Assembly (NCBI RefSeq): GCF_022267315.1
Contig: NZ_JAIKLE010000021.1
Location: forward strand, 1-64,000
Length of the DNA stretch: 64,000 nucleotides
From: Maribellus maritimus
Lineage (GTDB): Bacteria > Bacteroidota > Bacteroidia > Bacteroidales > Prolixibacteraceae
Reading direction: 5' to 3'
This document shows, in pieces, positions 1 through 9,212 of the stretch (its first letter is position 1; the number at the start of each line of letters is the position of its first letter). The position numbers and the translations under genes are program-made. The notes under the pieces were generated by a model, which had not been told where the DNA came from, did not search any database, and worked only from the letters and a program-made list of their open reading frames with translations.

Positions 1-253
1 AATAGAAATGCAACCCGAAACCATAATGTCAATAACCGGAAACAAACACTACCTAAAAAATTTCAATGCGGCATTTTGTATTTAAAATGGTATTAGATAC
101 TTGTATATTGTAACAATTCTGAATTTAAGAAGTCTAATTTGGTATATGACAAAGTACTTTCTGTAGAAACTACAAGATTTGCCGAAATGTTAGAAACCAT
201 TTATTTATGAATCATTTCATTGCTTTATCAATTAATCATTCAAAATAATTTTT

Positions 254-3200
254 ATGAAAAATTTGTATTTAACTGCACTGTTTGTAGTTGGTATTGTTGC
301 TATTACAGTTGCGCAGGGCACTAAACTGTTGCGCCAGCCTGCACTTAGCAAAACACATGTAGCCTTTACCTATGGCAGTGATATTTGGGTAACCGATTTG
401 GAGACAAATCAAACTAAAAGACTAACCAATACAGGTGCTGTAGAAAGCAATCCCCATTTCTCACCTGATGGAAAAACCATTGCTTTTTCTTCTAACCGTT
501 CAGGAGTAAGCGCTGTTTATACCGTACCGGTAGAAGGTGGAATGCCTCAAAGATTAACCTGGTATCCCAGTTCTGCAACTGTTTGCGACTGGACCCCCGA
601 TGGTAAATATATTTTATATTCAACATCACGAGAAACTGCCCCAACAGGTTACGATCGACTCTGGACTGTATCAAAGGACGGCGGTCCTTCTGAATTGCTT
701 ACCGAACAATGGGGCGCCGATGGCTCATTTTCACCAGATGGAAAACAAATCGTTATCGACCGGGTTTCCCGCTGGGATGGAGAATGGAGAAATTACCGCG
801 GTGGACAAAATACGCCATTGGTTATTTTGAACATAAACGACATGTCGGAAGAATTACTGCCAAATGAAAGAACTATTGATATTAAACCGGTGTGGCTGGG
901 TGAGCAAATTTATTTTCTTTCCGACCGGGACTGGATTTCAAATATATGGTCGTATTCGCCAAAAACAAAAGAACTAAAACAAATCACTCATTTCTCCGAA
1001 ACAGATGTAAAATGGGTAGCCGGGAAGGGAAACCAACTTGTTTTTGAACACAAGGGTTTATTAAACCTGCTCAATCTTACAAATAATGAAATTACACAAC
1101 TTAATATCACCATTGCCGGAGATTTCCCCTGGGCTGATGAAAAATGGGAGGATGTGAGTAACTCGGTTCGTTCTGCGTCGCTCTCACCTACCGGAAAAAG
1201 GGCAATCATGGAATCACGTGGAGAAATTTTTACGATTCCGGTTGAAAACGGAAATGTAAGAAACCTGACAAACTCTTCGGATGTTGCCGACAGGACTCCT
1301 GTTTGGTCGCCAAGAGGTGATAAAATCGCCTGGTTTTCTGACAAAGGTGGAAACTATTCATTATTGATTGGAAATCAGGACGGATTAAGCGAAGCCACAA
1401 GCATCTCTATTGGAGAATCGAACTTAGGCTGGGAACCCACCTGGTCGCCGGACGGGAAATATATTGCTTTTGATGATGACGATGTTAGAATCCGTGTTAT
1501 TGAAGTCGAATCAGGGAATATTCAAACCATTGATTTGGCCGGAAATAATCAGGAAAGAGGCTCTTTAGGATTAACCTGGTCTCCTGACTCAAAATGGCTG
1601 GCTTACTCGAAATCAGGCGATAATAACTTTAGGAGAATCAAATTGTGGTCGGTAGAGAACAAAAGTATCACAACGATCACTGATGAACTGGCTGATGCAT
1701 TTTCTCCTGCCTTCGACTGCGACAAAAAACACCTTTACTTTTTGGCCAGTACTGAACTTGCTTTGGGTTCAGGATGGGCAAACACCAGTGCAATGACTGC
1801 CAATCCAGAATATGCCGCTTATGTTGTCAATCTTCAAAAAGACGAGGCATCACCTTTTAAACTAAAAAGCGATGAAGAAGAAGTGAAAGAGGACAAGGAG
1901 AACGACGGAGATAAGAAAGACAACAAAAAGGAGGACAAAAAATCAGAAGAAAAAAAGAAGGATGAAGAAAAAGATGATTCTATAAAAATAGATTTTGAAG
2001 GAATTGACCGCAGAATAATTGCTTTGCCGATACCTGTCAGAAATTATCAATATGTTTTAGCCGGACCTGAAGGTACTGTATTTATTGGCGAAAGAATTTC
2101 AAACTCACCTGGATTAACACTACAAAAGTTCTCTTTGGAAGACCAAAAAGCTACTCCTTTTGTAGAAGGTGTGGGAAGTGTTTCTTTGTCGGCTGACAGT
2201 AAAAAAATCCTTGGTAGAGTAGGTGGTTCATGGAAGGTAATGGATGCAACCAAACCGAATGGGAAAGATGGTGAAAACCTGAAGGTGGAATTAAAAATGA
2301 AATTGAACCGCTCGCAGGAGTGGAATCAAATGTTTGAGGAAGCCTGGCGTTATGAAAAAGATTATTTTTATGCACCAAATATGCATGGCCGCGACTGGGA
2401 ACAGGTTCATGCCCGTTATGCACCTCTTATTCCGCATATCAAACACAGAGCAGATTTAACTTATATCCTTGATCAGGTAAATGGTGAACTTTCCGTTGGG
2501 CACAGTTTTGTTTTTGGAGGAGACTACCCTGATACAGAGAGAAATTCCGTGGGATTGTTGGGGGCAGATTTTATTCCTGAAAAAGGCTACTGGAAAATTA
2601 AACGAATTTACACAACCGAGAGTTGGAACCCTAATTTATCGAGTCCGCTCGAAGAACCGGGGTTGAAAGTAAAAGCCGGTAATTACATTGTAGGTGTAAA
2701 TGGTGAAGAGCTAACTACAGAAGAAGATTTGTATCAATATTTAGATGGAACGGCAGGCGTTCAAACCGTTTTGCAAGTTAACGACAAACCTGATTTTAAA
2801 GATTCGTGGACAATTACTGTAAAACCGATTCGAAGCGAAAGCGGATTGCGTCAACGTGCCTGGGTTGAAGATAACCGCCGGCTGGTTGACAGCTTGTCAA
2901 ACGGCAGACTGGCTTATGTGTGGGTTCCAAATACCAGTAGCAACGGTTTTGTATCGTTTAACCGTTATTTCTTTGCGCAGCAGGACAAAGAAGGTGCAGT
3001 TATCGACGAGCGTTTTAACGGAGGTGGATTACTGGATGATTATATGGTGGATTTAATGACCCGGAAGCTGAGAGCAGCAGTAACAAACGAAGTAAAAGAT
3101 GGAAAACCGTGGATATTACCCGCCGGAATTTTAGGGCCAAAAGTTTTGTTGATAAACGAATTGGCTGGATCAGGCGGCGACTTTTTCCCATGGGTATTCC

Positions 3201-3520
3201 GCCATCAGAATGCGGGGCCACTTATCGGAACAAGAACCTGGGGTGGGCTGGTAGCCTCAGCTGTACATTACAGTTTGGTTGACGGAGGCGCGTTAACAGC
3301 TCCAACGAACGCGGTCTATGATCCGGTGAAAAAAGAGTGGATTGCGGAAAATAAAGGCGTTGCTCCTGATATCGAAGTGAGGCAGGATGCCAAATCTCTC
3401 GCAAAAGGAATCGATCCTCAGTTGGTAAGAGCAGTTGAGGAAGCACTTAAACTTGTTAAGAACGAAGGAAAAAAAGATGATTCACATCCTCCGTATTCAA
3501 CACCGGCTTTAAAAAAATAG
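254..3520 (+). CDS. Tricorn-type S41 protease with PD40 propeller and PDZ domain
   Basis: This 1088-residue exported protein resembles the tricorn protease family (peptidase S41B), which degrades peptides to short products. A signal peptide (about residues 1-20, ending VAQG) is followed by repeated WD40/PD40 propeller motifs such as FSPDGKTIAF and WSPDGKYIAF up to about residue 540. A Lys/Glu/Asp-rich low-complexity linker lies near residues 535-575. A second propeller part, the catalytic core and a PDZ-like segment (VKAGNYIVGVNGEELT) follow. Visible catalytic candidates are His750 in GHS, Ser973 in LAGSGGD and the Glu in GVAPDIEV, matching the tricorn His/Ser/Glu layout. The signal peptide points to a periplasmic location, unlike archaeal tricorn. 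A clear hairpin terminator follows the stop. The 253 bases upstream hold no recognisable gene or convincing promoter. Family assignment is firm; the substrate is unknown. Confidence 0.9.
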   Translation: MKNLYLTALFVVGIVAITVAQGTKLLRQPALSKTHVAFTYGSDIWVTDLETNQTKRLTNTGAVESNPHFSPDGKTIAFSSNRSGVSAVYTVPVEGGMPQRLTWYPSSATVCDWTPDGKYILYSTSRETAPTGYDRLWTVSKDGGPSELLTEQWGADGSFSPDGKQIVIDRVSRWDGEWRNYRGGQNTPLVILNINDMSEELLPNERTIDIKPVWLGEQIYFLSDRDWISNIWSYSPKTKELKQITHFSETDVKWVAGKGNQLVFEHKGLLNLLNLTNNEITQLNITIAGDFPWADEKWEDVSNSVRSASLSPTGKRAIMESRGEIFTIPVENGNVRNLTNSSDVADRTPVWSPRGDKIAWFSDKGGNYSLLIGNQDGLSEATSISIGESNLGWEPTWSPDGKYIAFDDDDVRIRVIEVESGNIQTIDLAGNNQERGSLGLTWSPDSKWLAYSKSGDNNFRRIKLWSVENKSITTITDELADAFSPAFDCDKKHLYFLASTELALGSGWANTSAMTANPEYAAYVVNLQKDEASPFKLKSDEEEVKEDKENDGDKKDNKKEDKKSEEKKKDEEKDDSIKIDFEGIDRRIIALPIPVRNYQYVLAGPEGTVFIGERISNSPGLTLQKFSLEDQKATPFVEGVGSVSLSADSKKILGRVGGSWKVMDATKPNGKDGENLKVELKMKLNRSQEWNQMFEEAWRYEKDYFYAPNMHGRDWEQVHARYAPLIPHIKHRADLTYILDQVNGELSVGHSFVFGGDYPDTERNSVGLLGADFIPEKGYWKIKRIYTTESWNPNLSSPLEEPGLKVKAGNYIVGVNGEELTTEEDLYQYLDGTAGVQTVLQVNDKPDFKDSWTITVKPIRSESGLRQRAWVEDNRRLVDSLSNGRLAYVWVPNTSSNGFVSFNRYFFAQQDKEGAVIDERFNGGGLLDDYMVDLMTRKLRAAVTNEVKDGKPWILPAGILGPKVLLINELAGSGGDFFPWVFRHQNAGPLIGTRTWGGLVASAVHYSLVDGGALTAPTNAVYDPVKKEWIAENKGVAPDIEVRQDAKSLAKGIDPQLVRAVEEALKLVKNEGKKDDSHPPYSTPALKK

Positions 3521-3540
3521 AATAAATTCGAACAATAAAA

Positions 3541-3573
3541 AACGGGCTGTTCACCAATTCTGAATAGCCCGTT
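3541..3573 (+). terminator. Rho-independent terminator after the tricorn-like gene
   Basis: An inverted repeat with arms AACGGGCT and AGCCCGTT, 21 nt after the protease stop codon. The inner GTTCA/TGAAT can extend the stem, and a T-rich stretch (TTTCATTTT) follows. The form is that of an intrinsic terminator for the upstream plus-strand gene. Confidence 0.75.
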
Positions 3574-3782
3574 TCATTTTGGAATCATTCCGAGACCAAG
3601 ACATGTATTTTAAATTCAGGAGCACCAGCGATGATTTCATTAAAATAAATCCTCAAACATATTAAGAACGACACCTTATTATTCCCTTCGGTATCACAAT
3701 AAACCAAAAAGCAAAATATTGCAGGTGAATCAAACAATCCCGGCTTTCGTATGTATAAATTCAAACAGATAAAGAAAACCCT

Positions 3783-4328
3783 ATGGAAAAATATGTTGCC
3801 TTTTTGCGTGGGATAAATGTTGGTGGACATCATAAAGTCCCAATGGCAGATCTTCGAAAAGAGATGGAAAAGATCGGCTCTAAAAATATTATTACCCTGC
3901 TTAATTCGGGAAATATCATTTTTGACATAAAAGAAAAAGATGAAAAGAAACTGGAAAAGAAGATAGCAATTCATTTGGAAAAAGCTTTTGGATTTCCGAT
4001 TCCGGTATTAATAAGAAAAGGGGATGAAATAAAAAAAATTGTTGACGACAAACCGTTTAAAAATATCGAAATCACAAAAGATATCAGGTTATATATTACT
4101 TTCTTACCGGAAGTCACCCAGGTAGATATAGAACTACCGTGGTATTCAGAAGACAGTTCATTTCAAATTATTAGAATTGAAGATAAACATATTGAATGTA
4201 TTTTGGATTTAAGCAAAACAAAAACAATAAAAGCAATGGGAATTCTGGAGCAGCTTTTTGGAAAAGATATCACAACCCGTAACATAAATACCTTAATAAA
4301 AGTATCTGATAAGATAAGTAAAACTTAA
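3783..4328 (+). CDS. DUF1697 domain protein
   Basis: A 181-residue cytoplasmic protein of the DUF1697 family, recognisable from its N-terminus (YVAFLRGINVGGHHKVPM) and the downstream LLNSGNIIF segment. The length is typical and no signal peptide or membrane segment is seen. The biochemical role of the family is not established. The gene stands alone between the terminator of the protease gene and a 288-base gap before the epimerase, so its neighbours give no functional hint. The long open frame on the opposite strand here is treated as a shadow. Confidence 0.85.
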   Translation: MEKYVAFLRGINVGGHHKVPMADLRKEMEKIGSKNIITLLNSGNIIFDIKEKDEKKLEKKIAIHLEKAFGFPIPVLIRKGDEIKKIVDDKPFKNIEITKDIRLYITFLPEVTQVDIELPWYSEDSSFQIIRIEDKHIECILDLSKTKTIKAMGILEQLFGKDITTRNINTLIKVSDKISKT

Positions 4329-4616
4329 AAAGCTCCTGAACCGTCTCATCGTTAGCCCGAAAAACTCACCAGATCCCAACAAATTTCTTCAACTTTCATA
4401 TTCGTTCGAATTCAGTTAAAAATCCATGCTTTTTAGACAAAATATTAGTTTGGGGAACAAAATAAATAGTAGTATATTCAGTGCTGGATTACCTGCATAT
4501 TCAACAAAATAAGAAAAGAAACAGAGAAGTTATCGGGTATATTTTTGTTGAAGCGCGGATTCCTGTTTTTAAATGATTTGTAAAAGAAAATAACCAACAT
4601 TAAGCGAACAAAAATT

Positions 4617-5888
4617 ATGGACAAAACGGAAATTAAAAACCTCCGGGATGAAGCTTTTCAACACCTTACCACCGAACTCCTCCCCTTTTGGACCACCCGC
4701 ATGAGAGATGAACAAAACGGCGGTTTTATTACTCATTTTGATCAACAGGGAAACGACACCGGCGAAGATGAAAAATCGCTGATTACACAAACCCGGTGTT
4801 TATATACTATCGCTTCTGCACACCGCGCAGGATATGGAAACGGTGAATTGGCAGCGTTAGCCAAACACGGAGCAGATTTTCTACTGGATAAAATGTGGGA
4901 TGAGAAGTTCGGCGGTTTCTACTGGATGGTTGACCGGAAAGGAAATGTAAAAATCGATGAAAAAATTATATACGGACACAGTTTTGCCATTTATTCGTTG
5001 AGTGAATATACACTGGCTACGGGCGACAAACGTGGAATTGAATATGCCGGAAAAGTGTTTGACATGCTTCAAAAATATTGCGTGGACAGTCGCTACGGTG
5101 GTTACTGGGAAATGTTTCACCGCGACTGGACACTGAAAGGACCTGGCAGCGCAGGTGGCGACCGCAAAACGTTGGATGTACACATGCATTTGATGGAAGC
5201 ATTTACTACACTTTATGAATGTTCGGGGAAAGAAGTTCACCGCCGGAAATTATTGGAAGATATTGATTTGTTGTTAAATGTTATTAACCACCCTAAATAT
5301 AAAACCGGGATTCCGCAGTTTTTTAAAGACTGGACCGTTGCACCGCAAATTAAGTTTGACATTATTTGGGGCTGGGATCGTTTTTCAGAGGAAGGACAAA
5401 AAGGAAATGCTACCGACAATACATGTTACGGGCATAATGCTGAATTTGCATGGCTGCTGATTCATGCTCTGGAAATCCTGAAAATATCACCGGAATCCTA
5501 TGCGGAAACATTTAAAATCATTTTCGATCACACGGTTGACAATGGAATCGATACTGAATTTGGTGGTGTTTATGTAGAAGGGCCACATTCGGGCGGCGTT
5601 TACGATAGAGAAAAGGAATTTTGGCAACAAGCCGAAGTACTTATCGGAATGCTCGACGGAGTCATTCTGTTTAACGAAAAAAAATACTGGGAAGCCTACA
5701 AAAATGTACATCGTTTTGTATTCGATAAAGTTGTAAATAAAGGGATTGGCGAATGGTACCCGCTGCTTTCCAGAAAAGGTGAGCCGATTTGGACTCATAT
5801 GGGACATTCGTGGAAAATTAATTATCATACTGTTCGTTCCATGGTTCAAAGTATACAGCGTCTGGACATTATACTTGCAAAACAATAA
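4617..5888 (+). CDS. AGE-family sugar 2-epimerase (N-acylglucosamine/cellobiose 2-epimerase type)
   Basis: A 423-residue cytoplasmic protein of the AGE superfamily, (alpha/alpha)6 barrels that interconvert gluco- and manno-configured sugars at C2. Family motifs visible are KMWDEKFGGFYW, the HMHLMEAFT segment, GHNAEFAWLLIHALEIL with the conserved His, and a C-terminal GHSWKINYHTVRS with another conserved His. Length fits both N-acetylglucosamine 2-epimerase and cellobiose/mannobiose 2-epimerase; CE-like motifs make a sugar or disaccharide epimerase plausible, and the substrate cannot be chosen from sequence alone. A sodium/solute symporter starts 123 bases downstream, so the two probably form an uptake-and-epimerise pair. 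A TATTTTTG box at 4540-4547 could be part of a promoter, but no -33 partner was found. Confidence 0.85.
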   Translation: MDKTEIKNLRDEAFQHLTTELLPFWTTRMRDEQNGGFITHFDQQGNDTGEDEKSLITQTRCLYTIASAHRAGYGNGELAALAKHGADFLLDKMWDEKFGGFYWMVDRKGNVKIDEKIIYGHSFAIYSLSEYTLATGDKRGIEYAGKVFDMLQKYCVDSRYGGYWEMFHRDWTLKGPGSAGGDRKTLDVHMHLMEAFTTLYECSGKEVHRRKLLEDIDLLLNVINHPKYKTGIPQFFKDWTVAPQIKFDIIWGWDRFSEEGQKGNATDNTCYGHNAEFAWLLIHALEILKISPESYAETFKIIFDHTVDNGIDTEFGGVYVEGPHSGGVYDREKEFWQQAEVLIGMLDGVILFNEKKYWEAYKNVHRFVFDKVVNKGIGEWYPLLSRKGEPIWTHMGHSWKINYHTVRSMVQSIQRLDIILAKQ

Positions 5889-6011
5889 TTTTCACATACA
5901 AAGATTACTATTAAAATTCGTTCATTCTTATAGTCAAATAAACAAAGTGGAAGTCCGATTTAAAAATGAATAACGAAATAAAATAACCAACATATAAACC
6001 TTAACTCTAAA

Positions 6012-7625
6012 ATGAACTTATCACTCACCTCGCTCGACTGGATTGTATTAACCGTTGTAATGGTCGGGAGCCTTTCTTTTGGCTTGTACATGGCCTACCG
6101 GAAGAATGCCGGAGAAAATAGCAAGAATTTTTTTCTTGGTGGCCGCTCGATCAAATGGCCGGTAATTGGCGCATCACTGTTTGCAACGAATATTGGAGCA
6201 GAACATTTGGTTGGACTTTCAGGCGATTCGTACCGTTATGGTCTTTCGGCGGGTTCGGTCGAGTTAACCTGTGCAATCACGCTTGGTTTTGCCTGCGCTA
6301 TTTTGTTTCCTTATTACATGAAAAACAAAATTTACACCATTCCTGAATTTCTGGAATTACGTTATAACCGAATGGCGCGTGTTTTCTTTTCCGGTTTGAT
6401 GCTGGTGATAAGTGTAATGACCAAACTGGCTTTTACACTTTTTGCAGGAGCATTGGTTTTAAATAGTATTTTAGGTTGGGACGTTATGACCACAGCCTTA
6501 TACATTGGAATAATAGTAGCCATCTTTACCATTATTGGTGGGTTTACTGCAGTAGCTTACTCTGATACAATTCAGGTTGTACTAATGATAATCGGCGCAT
6601 CAATTATGCTTTTCATCGGGCTTGATAAAGTTGGCGGATGGGGAGGATTGATGGAAAAAGCGCCGGAAATGATGACCATAGCCGCGCCATACGATGACCC
6701 GGTGTATCCGTTTTGGGGAATTCTGGCAACAGCTTTTTATGCCGGTATTTTTTACTGGGGAATCGACCAGGTAAATGTACAGCGTGTACTTTCGGCGCCC
6801 GACTTAAAACAGGCACGTTGGGGATCTATGTTTGCCGTATTTTTAAAACTTTTCCCCATCTTTTTATTCGCCCTGCCGGGTGTAATTGCCTTTGCACTTT
6901 TCCCGGGTGAACTTTCAGGTGAAGAGTCAAAACAAACCTTTGTTTTGCTGCTGAATAAGCTCCTTCCAAGCGGACTGCGCGGTTTAATGCTCGCAGCTTT
7001 GATGGCAGCCTTAATTACCTCGTTAATTGCAGTTTTAAACTCGGTTTCAACACTTGTGGTGCGCGACTTTGTAGTAGAATTCAGATCTTCCATATCCGAA
7101 AAAAAGCAGGTAACACTCGGACGTATAATTATCCTTTTGGTGACTTTCCTAGGCATTGGTGCAACATATCTTGTTTACAAAAATGAAGAAGGTTTATACA
7201 AGTACCTGCAAACCATTTCTGCATATCTGGTAATCCCGGTTTTTCCGGCCATATTTTTTGGTATTATCAGCAAGAAAGTCACTTTGAAAGGAGCAGCATA
7301 TTCTGTTGTAGTTGGAGTTATTTTGGCTACTATTTTTGTTATCGATCAGTTGATTGGTGCTGAAGCCGGAAAGCAAATCTTTCCGTTTCTTCACTATAAA
7401 CTCACCTTAAATTTTGGTTATCGCGGATTGTGGGCTGAGTTTTTAATAACCGGTGTTTTATTTGGAGTATCAGCTTTTACAAAAAAGACAGCACCGGAAA
7501 AATTGGAGAAAACAACCATCAATTACAAAATGGCCGTGGCTAAATTTGAAGGAATTAGCGACTGGCGCCTTCATCTGGGAATTCTTTCACTGATTACGCT
7601 GTTTTTATATATTTGGCTATCGTAA
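6012..7625 (+). CDS. Sodium/solute symporter (SSS family)
   Basis: A 537-residue polytopic inner-membrane protein of the SSS/SGLT family, which couples sodium entry to uptake of sugars, sialic acids and similar solutes. It has more than a dozen hydrophobic segments, and family features such as the N-terminal KNFFLGGRSIKWPVIGASLFATNIGAEHLVG segment (read in two parts, 6090-6200) and the ITSLIAVLNSVSTLVVRD segment in the middle. It follows the AGE epimerase with a short gap, which suggests that the imported sugar is the epimerase substrate or its precursor. A second, different SSS symporter lies at 60649. The exact solute is unknown. Confidence 0.9.
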   Translation: MNLSLTSLDWIVLTVVMVGSLSFGLYMAYRKNAGENSKNFFLGGRSIKWPVIGASLFATNIGAEHLVGLSGDSYRYGLSAGSVELTCAITLGFACAILFPYYMKNKIYTIPEFLELRYNRMARVFFSGLMLVISVMTKLAFTLFAGALVLNSILGWDVMTTALYIGIIVAIFTIIGGFTAVAYSDTIQVVLMIIGASIMLFIGLDKVGGWGGLMEKAPEMMTIAAPYDDPVYPFWGILATAFYAGIFYWGIDQVNVQRVLSAPDLKQARWGSMFAVFLKLFPIFLFALPGVIAFALFPGELSGEESKQTFVLLLNKLLPSGLRGLMLAALMAALITSLIAVLNSVSTLVVRDFVVEFRSSISEKKQVTLGRIIILLVTFLGIGATYLVYKNEEGLYKYLQTISAYLVIPVFPAIFFGIISKKVTLKGAAYSVVVGVILATIFVIDQLIGAEAGKQIFPFLHYKLTLNFGYRGLWAEFLITGVLFGVSAFTKKTAPEKLEKTTINYKMAVAKFEGISDWRLHLGILSLITLFLYIWLS

Positions 7626-7666
7626 TAAAATGTAAATTAGAATTCTAAGATTTAAATCAATAATCT

Positions 7667-7719
7667 TATCGGTTTATTTACCGTTAAATATAAAATATCG
7701 GTAAATTTACCGTTAAACA
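7667..7719. repeat. Two tandem CGGT/ACCG palindromic repeats downstream of the DUF3307 gene
   Basis: Two near-identical 24-base units, TATCGGTTTATTTACCGTTA (7667 on) and TATCGGTAAATTTACCGTTA (7696 on), start 29 bases apart. The second contains a perfect 14-base palindrome CGGTAAATTTACCG (7699-7712) that abuts the stop codon of the reverse-strand reading frame. A third related unit is at 9149-9171, in front of satD. Their symmetry suggests protein-binding sites or a bidirectional terminator; the function is inferred only. Confidence 0.55.
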
Positions 7720-7931
7720 ATCATATTCACTAAAATTCCGGAAAAAGCTGCGATACCAAAACTCAACAGGGTTCCGATTAACACATATTCACTTTTTTGA
7801 ACACCCTTAAAACGCAAAATTGATTTTGCAGCAATAATCAAGCCTACTGCCTGGTATTGTCCCATAATAATTAATGCCAAAGCAAGGAATCGTTCTACAA
7901 TTCCAATCAATTTTCCGGCATTAGGAAGACT
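7713..7931 (-). pseudogene. C-terminal part of DUF3307 membrane protein, cut off by an in-frame TAG
   Basis: Reading on past the TAG at 7934-7932 in the same frame gives SLPNAGKLIGIVERFLALAL and then a membrane segment, the AAKSILRFKGVQKSEYVLIGT block and a final hydrophobic stretch. I recognise this as the usual C-terminal half of DUF3307 proteins. A TTG at 7910 could start a 65-residue product, but it falls inside the conserved GKLIGIVER motif, so it is unlikely to be a true start. With the stop read through, the protein would be about 235 residues, which is the usual family length. This is therefore one gene split by a single nonsense codon (GAG or AAG to TAG would suffice). It could be a recent pseudogene, a sequencing error, or a read-through site. 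Confidence 0.7.
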
Positions 7932-8420
7932 CTACTCTCCCGGATTTTCGGAATTTTCTTCAGGTGTTTCAATCGAAAAAGCTTCAAATATATATTTTAT
8001 AAAAATATTGGACGGTTTAGCACAAAACACAAATGCGGCTACAACAGCAACGATTTTCAGATTTAAATCAATTAAAAAGTCTATTTCAAAAAAGAAAGAA
8101 TAGACAAAAACAATTCCTACAATTGTTATAAGATGGATAAACTGGTCGAGAAAAAAATAGCTTCTTGTTTTATTTTTTAACACCAGCCAACTTTTAAAAA
8201 TATCAGTTAATAAATGAATTATTGTAAGCAAAAGAGCCGCTTTCCAAAAGCCCAAATCAAACGATAATACATAGCTGGTTATTCCAACAATCAACACATG
8301 ATAAACATGGCTGGGCGAAAGTATTTTTTGAGCCTTTCTATCGCTCATCTTTTGGGTTTGAAAAATAAAATCTGCAAGAAGATGAGCAATTATTTGTAAG
8401 AGAATTAACTTAATTTCCAT
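7932..8420 (-). CDS. DUF3307 membrane protein, N-terminal part
   Basis: A 162-residue hydrophobic protein starting MEIKLILLQIIAHLLADFIF, matching the N-terminus of DUF3307 proteins (LLxQxxAHLLADFxxQ). It has several membrane segments and an acidic C-terminal stretch, then ends at TAG while the family-conserved C-terminus continues in frame beyond it. Its ATG overlaps the satD stop codon (TAATG at 8422-8418), so the pair is translationally coupled. SatD-like and DUF3307 genes occur as neighbours elsewhere, which supports a shared but unknown role, possibly stress or membrane related. Whether this truncated form works is uncertain. Confidence 0.75.
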   Translation of the reverse strand: MEIKLILLQIIAHLLADFIFQTQKMSDRKAQKILSPSHVYHVLIVGITSYVLSFDLGFWKAALLLTIIHLLTDIFKSWLVLKNKTRSYFFLDQFIHLITIVGIVFVYSFFFEIDFLIDLNLKIVAVVAAFVFCAKPSNIFIKYIFEAFSIETPEENSENPGE

Positions 8421-9106
8421 TATTGAAAAGTGTTTTCGAAGTGGTTAACTGCTTTTTCTATGGACAGCCATCCTGCAGCAGTAGAATGCTGACTAATAGT
8501 AGACTGATACTTTCCGAGTTTACGAGCAATTTCTTTTTCACTGAAATTCATTAACTTATAAAATATTACCTCGCACTGTTTTGCTGAACATCTTGAAAGA
8601 ATGGTATCTAATAAAGTAAAAACAACATCGAACTGTTCTTCCAGTTTTTTTTCGGAACTGCGGAAAAACATCGTATTTTTAATTATTATCTTTTGTTTGT
8701 TGGAAGTGGAGAAGTTTTTAATTGTTCTCCCTGACAAATAAATGGCATCCCCGTCTATAACTCCATTTTTTGCATCCAAAATAGTCAATGGAGCAACAGC
8801 AACCGCCAAACGAATACCATATTCCGAAAAATATTTAAGTCTGGACTTACTATTTCCTTTTGTATTGAAAGTTATGGATTTTACATAGGTCTTTAATAAA
8901 AGTGCAATGCGAAGGGAAGCAGCAGCATCAGCGAGAGCACATTCAATATAATCTCCTTGTACAAGTCGTCCAAAAAACCTCTGGTCGGCGTAATTCTCCG
9001 ACAAATCTTCGAGCAATTGTTTTATTACTGATTCAAGTTCCCTTTTTTCTGTCTGGGTTAAGGACGTGTAAGAAATCACATCTGCCGATACTGTTGCGTA
9101 ACTCAT
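8420..9106 (-). CDS. SatD-like protein with C-terminal helix-turn-helix
   Basis: A 228-residue cytoplasmic protein of the SatD family, named after the acid-tolerance locus of Streptococcus mutans. The N-terminal part (YATVSADVISYTSL, then RLVQGDYIECAL) is the SatD core. The C-terminus (FSEKEIARKLGKYQSTISQHSTAAGW) looks like a sigma-like or LuxR-like helix-turn-helix, so DNA binding is likely. The gene overlaps the downstream DUF3307 gene by one base. A 26-base perfect inverted repeat and a CGGT-type palindrome lie in the 65 bases before its start, consistent with autoregulation. Family assignment is good; the molecular function of SatD is not established. Confidence 0.75.
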   Translation of the reverse strand: MSYATVSADVISYTSLTQTEKRELESVIKQLLEDLSENYADQRFFGRLVQGDYIECALADAAASLRIALLLKTYVKSITFNTKGNSKSRLKYFSEYGIRLAVAVAPLTILDAKNGVIDGDAIYLSGRTIKNFSTSNKQKIIIKNTMFFRSSEKKLEEQFDVVFTLLDTILSRCSAKQCEVIFYKLMNFSEKEIARKLGKYQSTISQHSTAAGWLSIEKAVNHFENTFQ

Positions 9107-9116
9107 AATAGTTCAC

Positions 9117-9142
9117 ATTTATCAGTAAATATACTGATAAAT
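9117..9142. promoter_or_regulatory. Perfect inverted repeat in front of satD, probable operator
   Basis: Arms ATTTATCAGTA and TACTGATAAAT are perfect 11-base inverted repeats around a 4-base AATA centre. The site starts 11 bases from the satD start codon. Symmetry and position fit an operator or an mRNA hairpin that masks the translation start. SatD itself carries a helix-turn-helix, so self-binding is the simplest hypothesis. Confidence 0.5.
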
Positions 9143-9148
9143 ATGAAT

Positions 9149-9171
9149 TATCGGTTATTTCGCCGTTTATA
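9149..9171. promoter_or_regulatory. Third copy of the CGGT/CCGT motif, upstream of satD
   Basis: TATCGGTTATTTCGCCGTTT matches the two tandem units at 7667 and 7696 in spacing of the TATCGG and CCGTT halves. It lies between the inverted repeat at 9117 and the candidate promoter at 9185, a suitable place for a repressor site. Confidence 0.4.
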
Positions 9172-9184
9172 TAAAAAACAACGA

Positions 9185-9212
9185 CAAAACTATCTTATAC
9201 TAAATCTTCAAA
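9185..9212 (-). promoter_or_regulatory. Candidate Bacteroidetes-type promoter for satD-DUF3307
   Basis: On the minus strand TAGTTTTG (9192-9185) matches the TAnnTTTG -7 box. TTTG (9212-9209) lies 16 bases further upstream as a -33 box, slightly closer than usual. It begins just after the stop codon of the upstream hydrolase gene. Confidence 0.35.

Noticed and set aside
3585-3974. 129-codon frame on the minus strand over the start of the DUF1697 gene
   Set aside because: It is antisense to a well-recognised gene and its translation is hydrophobic and repetitive without a family match.
7713-7910. A separate 65-residue protein starting at TTG 7910
   Set aside because: The sequence is the C-terminal half of DUF3307 in the same frame as the upstream part; the TTG falls inside the conserved GKLIGIVER motif.
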